Below, piece by piece: positions 45,545-57,294 of a stretch of 64,000 nt of DNA. Source of the DNA: Usnea hakonensis (Eukaryota; Ascomycota; Lecanoromycetes; Lecanorales; Parmeliaceae); contig BLJB01000180.1 of assembly GCA_013423325.1 (NCBI GenBank), positions 62,001-126,000 of the forward strand, given 5' to 3'. The notes beneath the pieces are model-generated. The model did no database searches, was not told where the DNA came from, and saw only the letters and a program-made list of their open reading frames with translations. Every line of letters begins with the position of its first letter. The stretch's first letter is position 1. Both the position numbers and the translations under genes were made by a program.

Positions 45545-47117
45545 TCAACCGCAAGTCAGCTCCCAGAGATGATACCTCTTTCCATGCCTTCGCTCGCCTG
45601 CAGACTTCCTAGATTCCTTCATCTTATTCGCCGTAGAGACAGAGACGGCGGCATGGTTATCGATGGTTCCTTGCGAGAGGCACAAGATTGTATAAGCATC
45701 CTTTTGATCGGCTACCGTAGTTTTAAAACTGTAGGCACTCAGCGCAAAGAAGCCCTCGTTCGCAGCTCCTTCCTGTCTGGTAGTCTTGGCACTGTAGAAT
45801 ATCAGAGACGTGCTTGCCAAGGCGCCAAGAGATAGGAAAACGGATTAAACATGCTCACCTTGACAAATATATGAATAATTGCATAATCCATGATGCGGGA
45901 ATGAGCCCAGTCCATGTCAAGGAGACCATGTTGGAAATTTTATCTAAATCACGGTCCGGAACTTGGTAGCGACTGAGGAACGGGTCAATAGCGTCGTTGA
46001 CAACAATGCGAGGACTTTCCAAGGTAACCAGGCTGAGCCATTCATAGGTTTCGAGAGCCCAGTCCTCGAAGTCGTCGTCGCAGCCCAAGGCAGGCGCAAG
46101 GCTGAGATTTGGTACGCGAACCCCCTCCGTCGTTGTCAATTGCGGTAAACAATCTTTAGTCACGGGATGATGCTTTGCAATTGGGGGATCTTCCGCTATC
46201 ATACTGCGATCAGTGAACTTACTGTCCGGTGACTGCAGTTGCGATAGCCTTACAGTGACCAGAGTACGAGGTAAAATCATGAAATAGCCATGTCACTGAA
46301 TGGTTGAGAACATTTTTGAAGGCCCATATAATCCTCTCGAAGCCCTTTTTTCCGTGCAACATTGCCGGCGACCTGAGGTTCATTTCCACCGCTGGTGGGT
46401 TAAGATTAGTGATGAACAAGTCTCACTCCTTGATCCATTATACTCACCGAACCGAGTCTTTATATGCCTTCGCCCAGCGTCTCGGATGGGTTGGCCAACG
46501 AGCCCACACCGTTCGTATTTGTCCTTGGCGAGTTCAAGACGAAGTATGCCTGAGATAAGAATCAAAAAGGGTTTGTGCAAAAGATCCACGAATGACTGCT
46601 TTTTAACGTAACCTTACCATCTTTAAGCGAGTACCGATCATCGACACCCGGGCGGCCTTCAGATAGCATCAAGATGTCCCCTGAAAAGAGATGATGAGGT
46701 CAGCAAAGTGAAGACATCCTCAATGCTGGTTGTGATATACGACAGATCGCCAATTATATGGATTAGGCTTGAGGTACCAATCTTAATATACTGATTAAAA
46801 AATGAACCTTCGAGTATCTCGGAAAGAGACATGATGACCCGAGAATACTGAATGTTGCTGATCTTCGCTTCGACATCTTTCCATACAACACTGTATAGCT
46901 CTTGAGGAAGAATCAATTGGACCTACGGACTACACTCAGTCACCACCCTCGGAAAGCTTGTTGTAATTCATACCGAGTGAGTGAAGGGTTGAGCCAAAAT
47001 TGTTGAAAACGGTTTCTTCTTGGACGGTGGTTGCTCAGAATCGACATAATTAGGCAAGTTTCCAGAGGAGAGATACGCTTTTGATGCAGGAGACTTGTGG
47101 TCTCGGAAGGGAAACAT
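45545..47117 (-). CDS. RPP40: Ribonuclease P/MRP subunit Rpp40 (396 aa, seven exons)
   Basis: Exons 47117-46974, 46922-46778, 46680-46618, 46549-46448, 46391-46268, 46203-45859 and 45812-45545 keep frame (396 aa). Family landmarks in order: MFPFRDHKSPASKAY, VQLILPQELYSVVW, SEGRPGVDDRYSLKD, VEMNLRSPAMLHGKKGFERI, FKNVLNHSVTWLFHDF, DAIDPFLSRYQVP and the C-terminal YHLWELTCG. These fit the Rpp40 family (PF08584), a protein subunit of nuclear RNase P and RNase MRP that trims the 5' ends of pre-tRNA and pre-rRNA. Seven exons is many for this window. It shares a 274-bp divergent promoter with Tex1. The family name rests on recalled motifs. Confidence 0.83.
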
Positions 47118-47391
47118 GGTGGATAGACAGAAAAACCAAGATGAATTGAAAGAGATCTGATCAAAATCTTTCTCGAATTATAGTAAGGCACATTTTTGTC
47201 GTGCGTTTCTGCCAAAGGAGGACTAGTCCAGGAACAGAAATTTAGCGTCCGAGCTGCATGAATGAAGACAAGGATTGTGATCTACTCTAAGGTAAAGTAA
47301 GGTAGGTACTCGAGAGTACGAAAGTGAATGTTTTATATCCAATTCACTTTCTATCCTCCGTCCTATTCTCAATCCTCCATTCACATTCATA
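47118..47391. promoter_or_regulatory. Bidirectional promoter of Rpp40 and Tex1
   Basis: 274 bp separates the two divergent starts, so regulatory sequence must be shared or interleaved. Contains AAGGTAAAGTAAGGTAGGTA (from 47290). No factor site is assigned. Confidence 0.55.
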
Positions 47392-48532
47392 ATGGCTCCA
47401 CCTCATCCTCGTCGCCCTATAGCCAAGGACCGTTTCGCGGCCCTCTTCCCAACCCTCAAAATCCAAACATATCACGACCCTGCTTCGCGAGGCCCAGGAT
47501 CCCACACGTACGTACGTCCGCCGTCCTCTGCCCCAAGAATTCTCCCCAGTCCTCCTAACAACCTATCAGCATCCGCACGATCGCCTGGAACCCAACCGGG
47601 CATCTAATAGCTACCGGCTCCGCAGATCGCACGCTGCGTATATGGAATCCTGAAAAGCCGCAGGTGAAGAACAGCACTGAGCTGAGAGGGCATACGGGTG
47701 GAATAGAGCGGGTCGCTTGGAATCCGACCAAAGAAGCCGAATTGGCGTCAGTGAGCAGCGATGGTACGTGCAGGTTTTGGGACGTGAGGAGCAAGACTTG
47801 CACGGCGACTGTACAACTCGGAGGAGAAGGATTGACCATTGCATGGGCGGCCGACGGAAGTGTTGTCATGGTGGGGCGAAAGGTACATGAATTGGCCGCT
47901 TCCTTTCCCTCCCTCTCCCCCATTCTGTCTACCCATCTCCCAAGCTAACAAACCACCTCCCCCCCAACCAGGACGACACTCTCATCCCCATCACCATCCG
48001 CCCCACCCCGACCCCCCAACCCCCTCACCCCCCCACCCTCCAAACAAACCAATGCACCTTCACCCACACCACCCCACCAACCCACCTCCTCCTCACCCGC
48101 GGCGACGGCTCCGTAACCATAACCTCCTACCCGACCCTCCATCCCCTCCACACCCTCCACGCCCACACCTCCTCCTGCCTCTCCCTCGCCCTCTCCCCCA
48201 CGGCCCGCTATCTCGCAATCGGCGGCTCCGACGCCCTCATCTCCCTCTACGACACCACCGACTGGGTCTGCAAGCGCACGCTCACGCATCTGACGGGCGC
48301 GGTCAAGAGCGTGGGGTTCAGTTTTGATGGGAGTTTTGTCGTGGGGGGGAGTGATGAGGGGGGTTGGTTGGAGGTGGCGCATACGGAGTCGGGGGAGTAT
48401 GTGGGGAAGGTGGATATTGGAGGGAGTGGAGGGTGTGGTATTGTGGCGTGGCATCCGGGGAGGTATTGGATTGCGTGGGCGGGGGAGGGTGGGGGGTTGA
48501 AGATTCTGGGGGCTGCGGGGGGGCAGCTGTGA
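47392..48532 (+). CDS. tex1: THO complex subunit Tex1/THOC3, WD40 protein (329 aa)
   Basis: Exons 47392-47507, 47570-47882 and 47972-48532 keep frame (329 aa). The start MAPPHPRRPIAKDRFAALFP and early TYHDPASR are usual for fungal THOC3. Beta-propeller blades follow: ADRTLRIWNPEK, LRGHTGGIERVAWNP, SSDGTCRFWDVR, GEGLTIAWAADGS, then in the last exon IGGSDALISLYDTTDW, GAVKSVGFSFDGS and IVAWHPGRYWIAWAG. THO couples transcription to mRNA export in the nucleus; Tex1 is a peripheral subunit. The third exon has a strong switch in base composition (C-rich then G-rich) but the frame is open. Divergent with Rpp40, convergent with the cyclin. Confidence 0.9.
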
Positions 48533-49252
48533 TGCGTGGAGGTGTTACAGGCTCCGTGCGGAGTGTGATATACTGAAGATAACGAGCGGTCTAAATACGA
48601 TACCGTTTGATTTGTGGCTATTACGAAGAAAGAATGTAGAAGGTTGGGCATCGGGACGCATATGGAAAGCATAGAGATGTTTCAATAAGCGGTAGAAGCC
48701 ATTTTATTTGCAAGCAACTATGCACATACAGTCCATGTCCAAGCGGGACCACTTCTATGGAATCGCAGCGATCAGAGTAACAAAGCTCCCATGGTGCTAG
48801 AATCATCCGCAAAAAGCCAAGTTTGATACCTCAGTCAACCCTTTCATTCTTTTCTCAGCTGTCTGTCTATGTCGCTGATTAGACCCTGATGTCCTTCATT
48901 ATCGCCATTGAATAGAGGAAATTGCTGTTCCAGACGCCAACCTCCATTTGTAGCAAAAGGTACAATATACCCATAATTGATGTCGGAACGCCTGCTGTTA
49001 AAGAAGGATGCTAGGGTGAGGTGTAATGAAAGAATAATTTCGTGTGCTAGAGATTATCATCGTGTCTAACGTCATGTACAGGGAGGGAGCCTCATCCAAA
49101 TTTTGAGCTTGCTGTAAGAAACGGTATTGGAATGCTGGAAGATAGAAGCATAGTTTCGATGGGGCTTGTTGCCAATGCTTTTCCAACGATCGTGAACAAT
49201 ATTGGAAGTTACCGGTCCATTGGCTCATGATCTTGCTGCCAAGGTAAGCTGG
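48533..49252. other. Convergent intergenic region, 0.7 kb
   Basis: Between Tex1 and the cyclin gene stops. No gene seen; 3' untranslated sequence of both. Confidence 0.5.
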
Positions 49253-50903
49253 TTAGAACGCTTTAGCCCACTGCCTCGTCAATATCGAAGCTGGGATGTG
49301 TTAGCGACAGCTAAGCATAAACACCCAGTATGGAGATTTACCTTTCAAGAACTTTTTGCTTGCATACTTCCTGAAGAAGGCTTCATGCGTGACGGGTCTG
49401 CGAAGATAGTCGACCATGAGCTTGAAGACCGGCTTGATCTCATCTTCCGCGTATCCCGAGTAGTGAACAAGCGTTGCATCCTAAATCGGTCAGCACAGCC
49501 GTATCTTTGGCCGGACGTTTTATCGAGATACTACATACCCATTCGCCTCTTCCGAGGATCAGGCGCGCAAGAAACATTGAAGCAGCAGCAATGTGGCTAG
49601 GGTGAAAGCACATGAACCTGTGATCAACCAAGCTAACTTCCAGCAAGTACTTTCCAAGAGTACGCGTTTGGATATCATAGTTGTCGGCTTTTGATATTCT
49701 TCGGAGAAAATTCATCGGATTGGGGTAGCTCAGGTCATAATTGAGCGCTGCCAACACAAAACGCTCCGCCTTCAGAATTTCTTCTTCCGTGAAGCCATCA
49801 TCGGCAACGTGTTTGAAGTTTTGAACATGAGGTGAGAGAACCTCCTCATACTTTGAAGCAATGAACATGGCCGTGATACCTACGAGTTGCAACTTCTCCA
49901 GTTCCACAACTCTAGCAGACAAAAACCGATCAATGATGTTGATGGCGAGGAACATAGTCTCTGGCAGCAAGTGAAAGCGAGTGTGAACTTCTATCAACCA
50001 GTCGATAAGAACGCCGCGCAGGTGCCACTCGAGATGATCTTGATGGTCCATGTAGTCCGGATTGGGCATTGTGGCTTCCTCGAGGACCTTAAGATATTCG
50101 AAGATCTCGCCAACATATTCAGACACCATGAGAGGGTCATCGTAGTCGTCTGCATCCAGATCTGGGAGGCCTGGTTTAGTAATGGTCTTGACTGCCTCTT
50201 TTTGTTCGGGCTCATCTTCAAAGATATCTTTCTTCGTCTCCACGACCCGCTCTACCTCAGTGACAACTGTTTTCATCCTCGGTGGTTCATTCTCAGAGTC
50301 TGCTCTCTCTTCCTTGATTGATTGTTGGCTTCCATTTGAGCCTATGTGTCTCTTCTTTGTAGCAGCACCCATCACGCCGGATCTACTTGCAGGACGTTTC
50401 AGTTCAGCTGATGCTGCTCTCTTATTGTTGTCCTTGGCCCCAAGTATAGAGCGATTGGAATTTGTACGCGATATCTTTTGTACGCCAGCACTAGGTGCAG
50501 CCTTCGACACAAGTCCAGCCTTGCCACTCAGAGCCTTTTTCCCTTCCTTGCCCTCAACCACCTCATTCTTTGTAACGTTGCTCACATCACCTAGTGCTGC
50601 TCGTTTCCGTTGTCCTAGGATAGGATTCGTGGTTGACGTGTTGGTAGCGGAATTCTTCGTTACTAACGCTTTCTTAACCATTGGTGCACCATCTTCTGGC
50701 ACAGTCAAAGCAGCGGCTTTAGCTCTTGTCAGACGTGTCGAACCACCGTTCTCGTCGTTCTCGTTGGTGACAACACGCTGACGTATGGATCGAGCCTGTC
50801 TCTTCAAGTTAGCCTCAATGCTAGTCCCTGCTGGTTACAATCTTGATCCTGGAAGCAGACTGGACCCGCGTCCAGCTAGCATGTAATAACCCACCGGAGG
50901 CAT
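49253..50903 (-). CDS. G2/mitotic B-type cyclin (about 492 aa)
   Basis: Main exon 50827-49539, then 49480-49342 and 49290-49253, all in frame. The start is probably ATG 50903 (M-P-P) with a short first exon; its donor is uncertain, because only a weak GGGTTA site keeps frame. A destruction box RAALGDVSN lies near residue 80, so it should be degraded by the anaphase-promoting complex. The N-terminus is Lys/Ser-rich. The cyclin box has HLEWHLRGVLIDWLIEVHTR (MRxxLxDWLxEVH variant), MFLAINIIDRFLS and FIASKYEEVLSP, then the second fold with FMCFHPSHIAAASMFLAR. It ends KFLKASILTRQWAKAF. It would activate Cdk1 at mitosis; the NimE/Clb class is most likely. Confidence 0.93.
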
Positions 50904-51726
50904 TCTGATCTTCTGCAAACACTGATTGTCGCGATTGACTTGGTAGATATATGGAAATGGCGGAGCAACGTCAACGACGATGTCGGATTCGCGGACTTTG
51001 TTGATTGTACCAGCCTACGGCGTCGAGGACCTGTCAGCTTGAAGAGACAGTCCAAAGCGTGGAAGTGCTTACCTAACGTATGCGAAGCGAGACCCGTATG
51101 GGAGACTAAATAGCTGCAGTCTGAGAGGACAAGGAAGTATTTCTCCGAATTTTGGCGCCCGGGACCATGTGACGGGAGCTGTCAAGGTATCGAAATGTGG
51201 TAAAGTTGAGGAAGATGACAGCTCGGTCAAGAGGCCCGAAGTCTGCAACACGCTTCGAGGGGAAGTGTTGCTGAGAACCAGGGATGAAGGAGAGTTGGCA
51301 GAGAGGAAGAGTGGGGATTTTCGGAGGCGGAGCGTAGAGGTAAACAGCACGTCGCCCACTCTGCGCTAGCGGGCGATTGGCGTTTAGCAACAAACACCTA
51401 AAGTGATCGGAAATGCAGAGTAAGTACAGATCGATGCTGAGAAACTTTGTAGGAAGAACTGGTTGAGATGTAGTGTAGGATGTTGAGGTTCATGTGCTTT
51501 GGAAAAACACTTGCATTTTTTCGAGGTTCTCTGTTGCTGAATGGATCTTGCATAGCAACCTCGCAACAACGCGAGCATTCCAGCGCTAGACCATGTTTGA
51601 CTGATGACTAATCACGACAGGGGTCTTGATCTCTTCAACGTCCATTAGGACCGACAAAAGCTTTTATAATACGCATTTCTCAACGTCGATAGCCCCTGTC
51701 TTTCAATATAGAGCTTGCATATTAAG
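50904..51726. other. Divergent promoter region, cyclin / mL2
   Basis: 823 bp between two divergent starts. Short ORFs near 51069-51393 on both strands are not supported. Confidence 0.5.
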
Positions 51727-52919
51727 ATGTTACAGCCTCGGCTGCTGCTGAGTCGGCAGCTTTCACGATACCAATGCCTCCACACACTTCCTCGTCGTCT
51801 GCACCCAACAGAGATCCTTCCACCTCCAGACCCCGGCATTGCGACAAATGAAAGTCTGGGCGTCCAATCCCAACCACACTATGACTTTGAAGACAAAGTT
51901 CCAATTTTACGGACGTATAAGCCTCGTACGCCAGGTGTACGACATTTGAAGCGACCCATCAATGATCATCTCTACAAAGGACGACCGTACCTTCCATTGA
52001 CCCATCCGAGAAGGGGTCAGCACATTGGAGGAAGAAACACTCATACAGGAAGAATAACTGTTCGGCATCGCGGTGGAGGACATAAAAGGAGGATACGAAC
52101 TGTCGACTTTCAACGACTCGAACCTGGGAAACACCTAGTGGAACGGATCGAGCATGACCCAGGGCGTAGTGCTCACATCGCGCTACTTACTCGGACTGTA
52201 GGCCAGACCAGGACGTATTCCTACATCGTCGCGCCACAAGGCATGAGGGCTGGAGAGGAAGTAGAAAGCTTCAGGCAGGGACTCCCTAAGAGCCTCATAC
52301 AGGAGCTTGGAGGAACCCACGATGCTGGCATGATAGCGGCAAAAACTGCTTTCAGAGGTAATTGTCTGCCACTGCATATGATTTCGCCTGGCACCATTAT
52401 CTACAATGTCGGTCTCAAGAAAGGTGGGGGAGCACAATTGTGCCGGAGTGCTGGTACTTTTGCGACAGTCGTCAGTAAGAACGATGGTGATCCCCAAAAA
52501 GCAAAGTACGTGGATGTCAAATTGAAGAGTGGGGAGGTACGAATGATTCATCGAGAATGCTGCGCGACCATTGGGACCGCCAGTAACGTCAACTTTAACC
52601 GAAGACAACTTGGGAAAGCGGGTCGGAAAAGATGGCTAGGTATCCGGCCTACTGTCAGGGGTGTCGCTATGAACGCATCAGACCATCCCCACGGTGGAGG
52701 TCGAGGGAAGTCGAAAGGTAATGTCCACCCAGTCAGTATCTGGGGACAATTGGTATGTATAGCTGCAACCCAAGCATCTCTAGGACAAGCTGACATTTCA
52801 TGCAGACCAAGAGTGGTTATAAAACCAGGAAAAAGTCCAACGTCAACAGATATGTTGTTGAACCTCGTCCGAGATCCGAGGGGAAGAAAGCCAAGCAAAA
52901 GAAGAAGAAGGCGTTGTGA
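51727..52919 (+). CDS. rml2: Mitochondrial large-subunit ribosomal protein uL2m (379 aa)
   Basis: Exons 51727-52752 and 52806-52919 give 379 aa. The first 25 residues (MLQPRLLLSRQLSRYQ) are a typical mitochondrial presequence: basic, Ser- and Leu-rich, no acids. The L2 signature is complete: GRNTHTGRITVRHRGGGHKR, then DHPHGGGRGKSKG at the peptidyl-transferase-proximal loop, and TKSGYKTRKKSN after the splice. It ends in a Lys-rich tail. It is an essential rRNA-binding protein of the mitochondrial ribosome. The 53-nt intron has no stop in the reading frame, so an unspliced message would be read to 53007 with a different tail. Confidence 0.95.
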
Positions 52920-54666
52920 GCATTCGTTGCATTACCGCCATCAATCTGCTCGTCAGACATCCAATTCATATCCACAATCTATCAACAGTGGCAGAAATCC
53001 TCCTTGAGTCCGTCTGTGAGATCTTTATCATGACATGCCACTTCAACAGACAGAAGTATGTGAAGTGCACATAAATCGTGTAGGCCCCCATACACCTTCC
53101 TCTTAGCCTGCAAAAACCATCACAATTACAACCACCAAGCAAATATTCACTCATCCCCCTTACTCTCACAATATATTCCCATCATGCTCCCGAACCCATC
53201 CCATACCATCACTCCTCATCATATATAAAACCCAACAGCATCCTATATCAAACTACTCTCAAAATGTACACAGCCCCAACAACCACCCCCCCATTTCCTT
53301 TCCAACACATCATCCCCATCCCATAAACCAGCACACCCCCCGCCCCTCCTTCATCTTAGACATCATATCGCAATCGCTTCCCCCCCTCTCCCCGGGAGAA
53401 AAAAAATAAACACATCCCCACCAATCCACCCATCCCCCCTCCCTCCTACACGCTACAACAAACCCCCTAACCTCTCCTCTCCTCTCCTCTCCTCTCCCAT
53501 CCTTCAACTCACACCCCATCAAGGTACTCCAGTAAAGGTACATAACGCACTTACCTACCGTGGCGAATCCACTTTCAAAACTCCCGCTTAGCAGCCAATG
53601 TCAGCAAAGTCCTCTTAAAAGACAATTGGTCCATTCTCATCCTCAGTGAACCCTCCGCGAGCACCGTGCTCCCTACCTACCCAATACACCGAGATTGTCA
53701 ACATTTTTCAATGATGTACAGAAATCTATACACCAAAATTCCAAACCGACGCAAAGCTGTAAGATAAGCATCAATGTCCGTTCGAAATCCAACCCTTACC
53801 ATACCTTTAACCTCCCCAAAACCCTTCCTCAATGCAAACAACCTCACTCAATAACGACTTTCAATCCTTCAGCGCGTCATCTAAAACCAGTCTAGGCAAC
53901 ATCATGGACTCTGGTTTATCTTCATCTTCGCTGTATGTGACTAGAGAACCACAAATGCGCGATTTTCTTTGCCAGCGTTACGCGGTGAGATTTTCTAGAA
54001 GGTGGATGATTGCTGGTAAAGCCTGATATGCTTTGTAAAGGTCTCTGCTACAGGAGTGGGAAGGTTGTTATACGGTACGGGTTGAGAGGGGGAGAGGCCA
54101 ATACTAGTGCTTGCTAGGCGAAAAGTTTGATTGGAGGATCTCTTATCAGATAAGATCTAAAGTGGAGTAGCGAATTGGAGATTGAAAAAAAATTTCGTTT
54201 GTGAAGCGAAAGTAGCACCAGTAGGGTCATCGGCAACGACAAGGTAGCGTCTGGTTTTTATCATTTGGTGGCCTTGGTGAAGAGTGATAATAACGGTCAA
54301 ATCGTTCAATTCATCGATCGCCTGCCTCCCATTGATGCGTCTCCAGCTCTTGAATGCAGGGCTAGCATACATGACCCTCGCAACAAATGATACAGCGTAG
54401 CCACCCTTCGCTCACCCCTTCCAAAGATAAAGTCTTAATACACAAACATGAAGTAGAGCCCCGCAGAAAAATTTGTAGACATGCTGACCATGGGTATTTC
54501 GTTTTCCTCCCATCCGGCCCCCCGCCAGAGATGGCCTCTCTCCCGTCCCAAACACCAAAACACCGCATTTTTTTGCATCTCCGGTTGAAGAGAACAAAGT
54601 ATGATCAATAGACAAGGACAGAGCTTTCCCGCCGACCTTATTTGAGACAGCCGACACGGACATGCA
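52920..54666. other. Convergent intergenic region, 1.7 kb
   Basis: Pyrimidine-rich sequence at 53100-53540 including five perfect CCTCT units at 53471-53495. No gene supported; several minus- and plus-strand ORFs near 54160-54660 are shadows or 3' sequence. Confidence 0.5.
53471..53495 (+). repeat. CCTCT pentanucleotide repeat (5 units)
   Basis: Five perfect units within a pyrimidine-rich stretch; simple repeat. Confidence 0.9.
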
Positions 54667-55947
54667 TCAGGCCATCTCACTAGCAGCAGTAGCCAGAGCA
54701 TCCAGCCCCGGGCTCTCCCCCTCGCCGTCTGCATCCGCATCCGCATCCTCGTTCTTCGGCAAAAATCCATTCTCACGATCCAACCCCTCCATAATCTCGC
54801 TCAACTCGCTCCTCTGCATCTTCGGCCTTGCCACCCTTCCCGCCACCCTTGACAGCTCCATGCCCATGCTGCTACCGTCAGAATCGACGTCCATAGCATC
54901 CGCCCCAGCGCTCATGCTCGCGTGACGGCTTCCGCTGGCGCTTGCGATGATAGGCGATCCAGCAACGGATCCGGCTTTACTGTTGTTGGGGTTTTTGTGC
55001 GTGCGCTCATGTTGTTTCATGTTGTCTTTTCTTGTGAATGCCTTCTTGCAGGTTGGGCATAGGATGTTTTTCTCGCCAGTGTGTTTTTTCCCGTGCCTGG
55101 CAGCGTGTCCCGATGTCGTGAACGTGTCATTGCAGTTGTAGCGTACGGCGTGAGGACATGGGTATTTTTTCTTTGGTGGTGGGTTTTTAGAAGTCGGGGT
55201 GGTTTGACCGTTGGCGTTGGCGGTGGCGGTTATGGAGGTGGTGATGGAGGTTGTGATTGGAGGATTGGGCTCTGTCTTGAGTGTTGAGGATAGGGGTGGT
55301 AAGGAGTGGGAAGGTGTATTGATTGAGGTTGCTGAGGATGGAGTGGGAAGGATCGGAGAGGTAGTGGTGTTGTACGAGTGTTGGAGCTGGGTTTGCAAGG
55401 GCTGCAGGGTGCCGCGGTGATTGAAGAGTTCATCGGGGTAGCCATTCAGACCCGAGAGAGGCTGATGGGTGTCAAGATTGTAGTAGGGTTGTTGAGAGGC
55501 TTCATGTAGACTCGGATAGGCATTGCCATTAGAGCGCCCGAAGGCGGGGTTGGTGTAATAAGGCAGGCCATTATTATTGCTGTTAAGCAGGTCGTTAAAA
55601 GACTTATTTTTTGATTGCTGGGCATCCATTGTATCGAAGCCGTTGTTGGGTGTCATTGGCGATGGGGTCGACTGGCAGAGGGAGGATTGCGAGTCGAGGC
55701 GCACCAACTGAGGTGTGGGCGGGGAGCGAGTCTGCCGAGGCGAACCGGAATTACTGGTTGCTGGTGAAGAATTGTAGTCGCGTGAGGTGCAGGATGATAC
55801 AGATGATATTGAAACACGAGAGCGGGAAGGGAGTTTAGGTTGTGGGAATGTGATTTTGGATTTGATAATGGTGTTGGTTGTTGTTTTGGGGGAAGAGGCG
55901 TCGTTGAGAAGCGACACTCGCCTCCCGCTGGAGTCCTCGCAGTACAT
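54667..55947 (-). CDS. C2H2 zinc-finger transcription factor (426 aa, single exon)
   Basis: One open frame of 426 codons. The first 250 residues are Ser/Thr/Asn/Pro-rich and disordered, including TPSPMTPNN. Two fingers sit near residues 270-325. The first is atypical, starting CPHAVRYNCNDTF and ending SGHAARHGKKH; the second is classical, CPTCKKAFTRKDNMKQHERTH. The linker HTGEKN is the usual C2H2 linker. The pattern (TTSGHAARH, RKDNMKQH) resembles fungal Nrg1-like or similar two-finger factors; orthology is not settled. The C-terminus is acidic with an Asp-Ala repeat (EDADADADGEGE). Nuclear DNA-binding regulator is well supported; targets are unknown. Confidence 0.85.
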   Translation of the reverse strand: MYCEDSSGRRVSLLNDASSPKTTTNTIIKSKITFPQPKLPSRSRVSISSVSSCTSRDYNSSPATSNSGSPRQTRSPPTPQLVRLDSQSSLCQSTPSPMTPNNGFDTMDAQQSKNKSFNDLLNSNNNGLPYYTNPAFGRSNGNAYPSLHEASQQPYYNLDTHQPLSGLNGYPDELFNHRGTLQPLQTQLQHSYNTTTSPILPTPSSATSINTPSHSLPPLSSTLKTEPNPPITTSITTSITATANANGQTTPTSKNPPPKKKYPCPHAVRYNCNDTFTTSGHAARHGKKHTGEKNILCPTCKKAFTRKDNMKQHERTHKNPNNSKAGSVAGSPIIASASGSRHASMSAGADAMDVDSDGSSMGMELSRVAGRVARPKMQRSELSEIMEGLDRENGFLPKNEDADADADGEGESPGLDALATAASEMA

Positions 55948-57265
55948 GGCGGAAAACCTTTAAATGCTGAATTTTGCAGATAGATGGGGTTGAACTTTTT
56001 ATTTTTTTTAGGCCAACACAAACTCGCCAGCGATATCGTTTTATACCCCCCAAAATGCGTCTTGAAGTCGTTCTTCTTATTCTCTTGTTATGAAGGTTCG
56101 GTCCACTGAGAGGGTCAGATTATGTATTTCCCCGGTGCTGCAGGTATTGGTGGGTCGAGGGGTAGGTGGGACGGGTCGGTGGATCAACTACTTAAATAAG
56201 ATGGGAGAGTCAAGAAGACTTATGGAAGAAAGAGAGCGGACGGTAGCATTATAATTGAATGATGTGAACAGTTTGAATATGAGGAAAATGAGAGAAAGTA
56301 AGGTAAAGTGATATATAAATCAATGTTGAAAAGGACGCAACGCGGGATGTTGGCGAAAGGCGAGGACGGAAGTGGGACCCTGCGCCCTTTTGATAGATTT
56401 CGATTACCAAAGTAAAGTGCTTTATGTCTGGTGGGGATGGACATGGGCATGGGGATAGGGCATGGTCGAAAAGAAAAAAAAAAGGAAAAGAGAAAAGTAG
56501 AAAAGGGTCCTGTTACTATTACTGATTCCTATTACTGTATTATTCTATCACCCTATGTTTTATATTTTCCCTGCTTCTTCTTAGGCAACCTAGGTCATAC
56601 CTATGACATGCAGAACAAGCATAACTGCCTGCCTACTTACTCGACCTTGCAGCATCAAACGAAAGCAACTCCTGACGAGCTTTTCACCCAGCCTTTCAAG
56701 GCACCGGCCTGGAAGGCTTGTGGAAGAAAGTGAGCCACACAGTCCATGGAGTATAAGCAGATAATGTGGCTCGATAGCCTAGCCTAGGGTACTGTACTGT
56801 ACCTGTGCAGGTATGGGGGGATAATGCAGATATGCAGGTGCAGGATGCAGGGTGGAAATGTCTGTTGTGCACGGAGCACGCCTCCGGGATTTAATGCAAA
56901 CGGGACCGGAAGTCTGTTCTATTTCATCCACTCACAGCCACTGGATTTTAATTTCTTCCTGCTGAGATATGCCAGACCCCTGAAATACCTAGGGTCTTCT
57001 TGGGCGAAAAAAGGGAATTTTTTTGAATCAAAGAAAGTCCGACTTTTCTCTGATGGTGGTTGCGGACCATTTGCTCCGGTCTATGATACCTAAGGTACTA
57101 AGTATTTAGCACAATTATGCATCTATTTCCACCCAAGATCGTACTTAAGTATTTTTTTACCTAGGAGCTAAGGAAAGGAGGGGGAATCGATAGACTCCCG
57201 CCGATCTTCCGCTAATCGCAAAGGCAGGAACTGCAAGGATCATGCTACCCATCAATACACGTCTC

Positions 57266-57294
57266 GTACCTTAGTATAGTAGTGACTAAGGTAC
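57266..57294. repeat. Perfect 10-bp inverted repeat (GTACCTTAGT / ACTAAGGTAC)
   Basis: Arms 57266-57275 and 57285-57294 are exact reverse complements with a 9-base loop, able to form a hairpin. The same GTAC-CTTA core is found at several other intergenic sites in the window. Confidence 0.75.

Noticed and set aside
47839..48672. Overlapping long ORFs on both strands at the end of Tex1
   Set aside because: The C-rich/G-rich last exon of Tex1 lacks stops in other frames; only the WD40 frame carries conserved motifs.
49202..50781. Plus-strand ORFs over the cyclin gene
   Set aside because: Shadows of the cyclin coding sequence, which has clear cyclin-box motifs on the minus strand.
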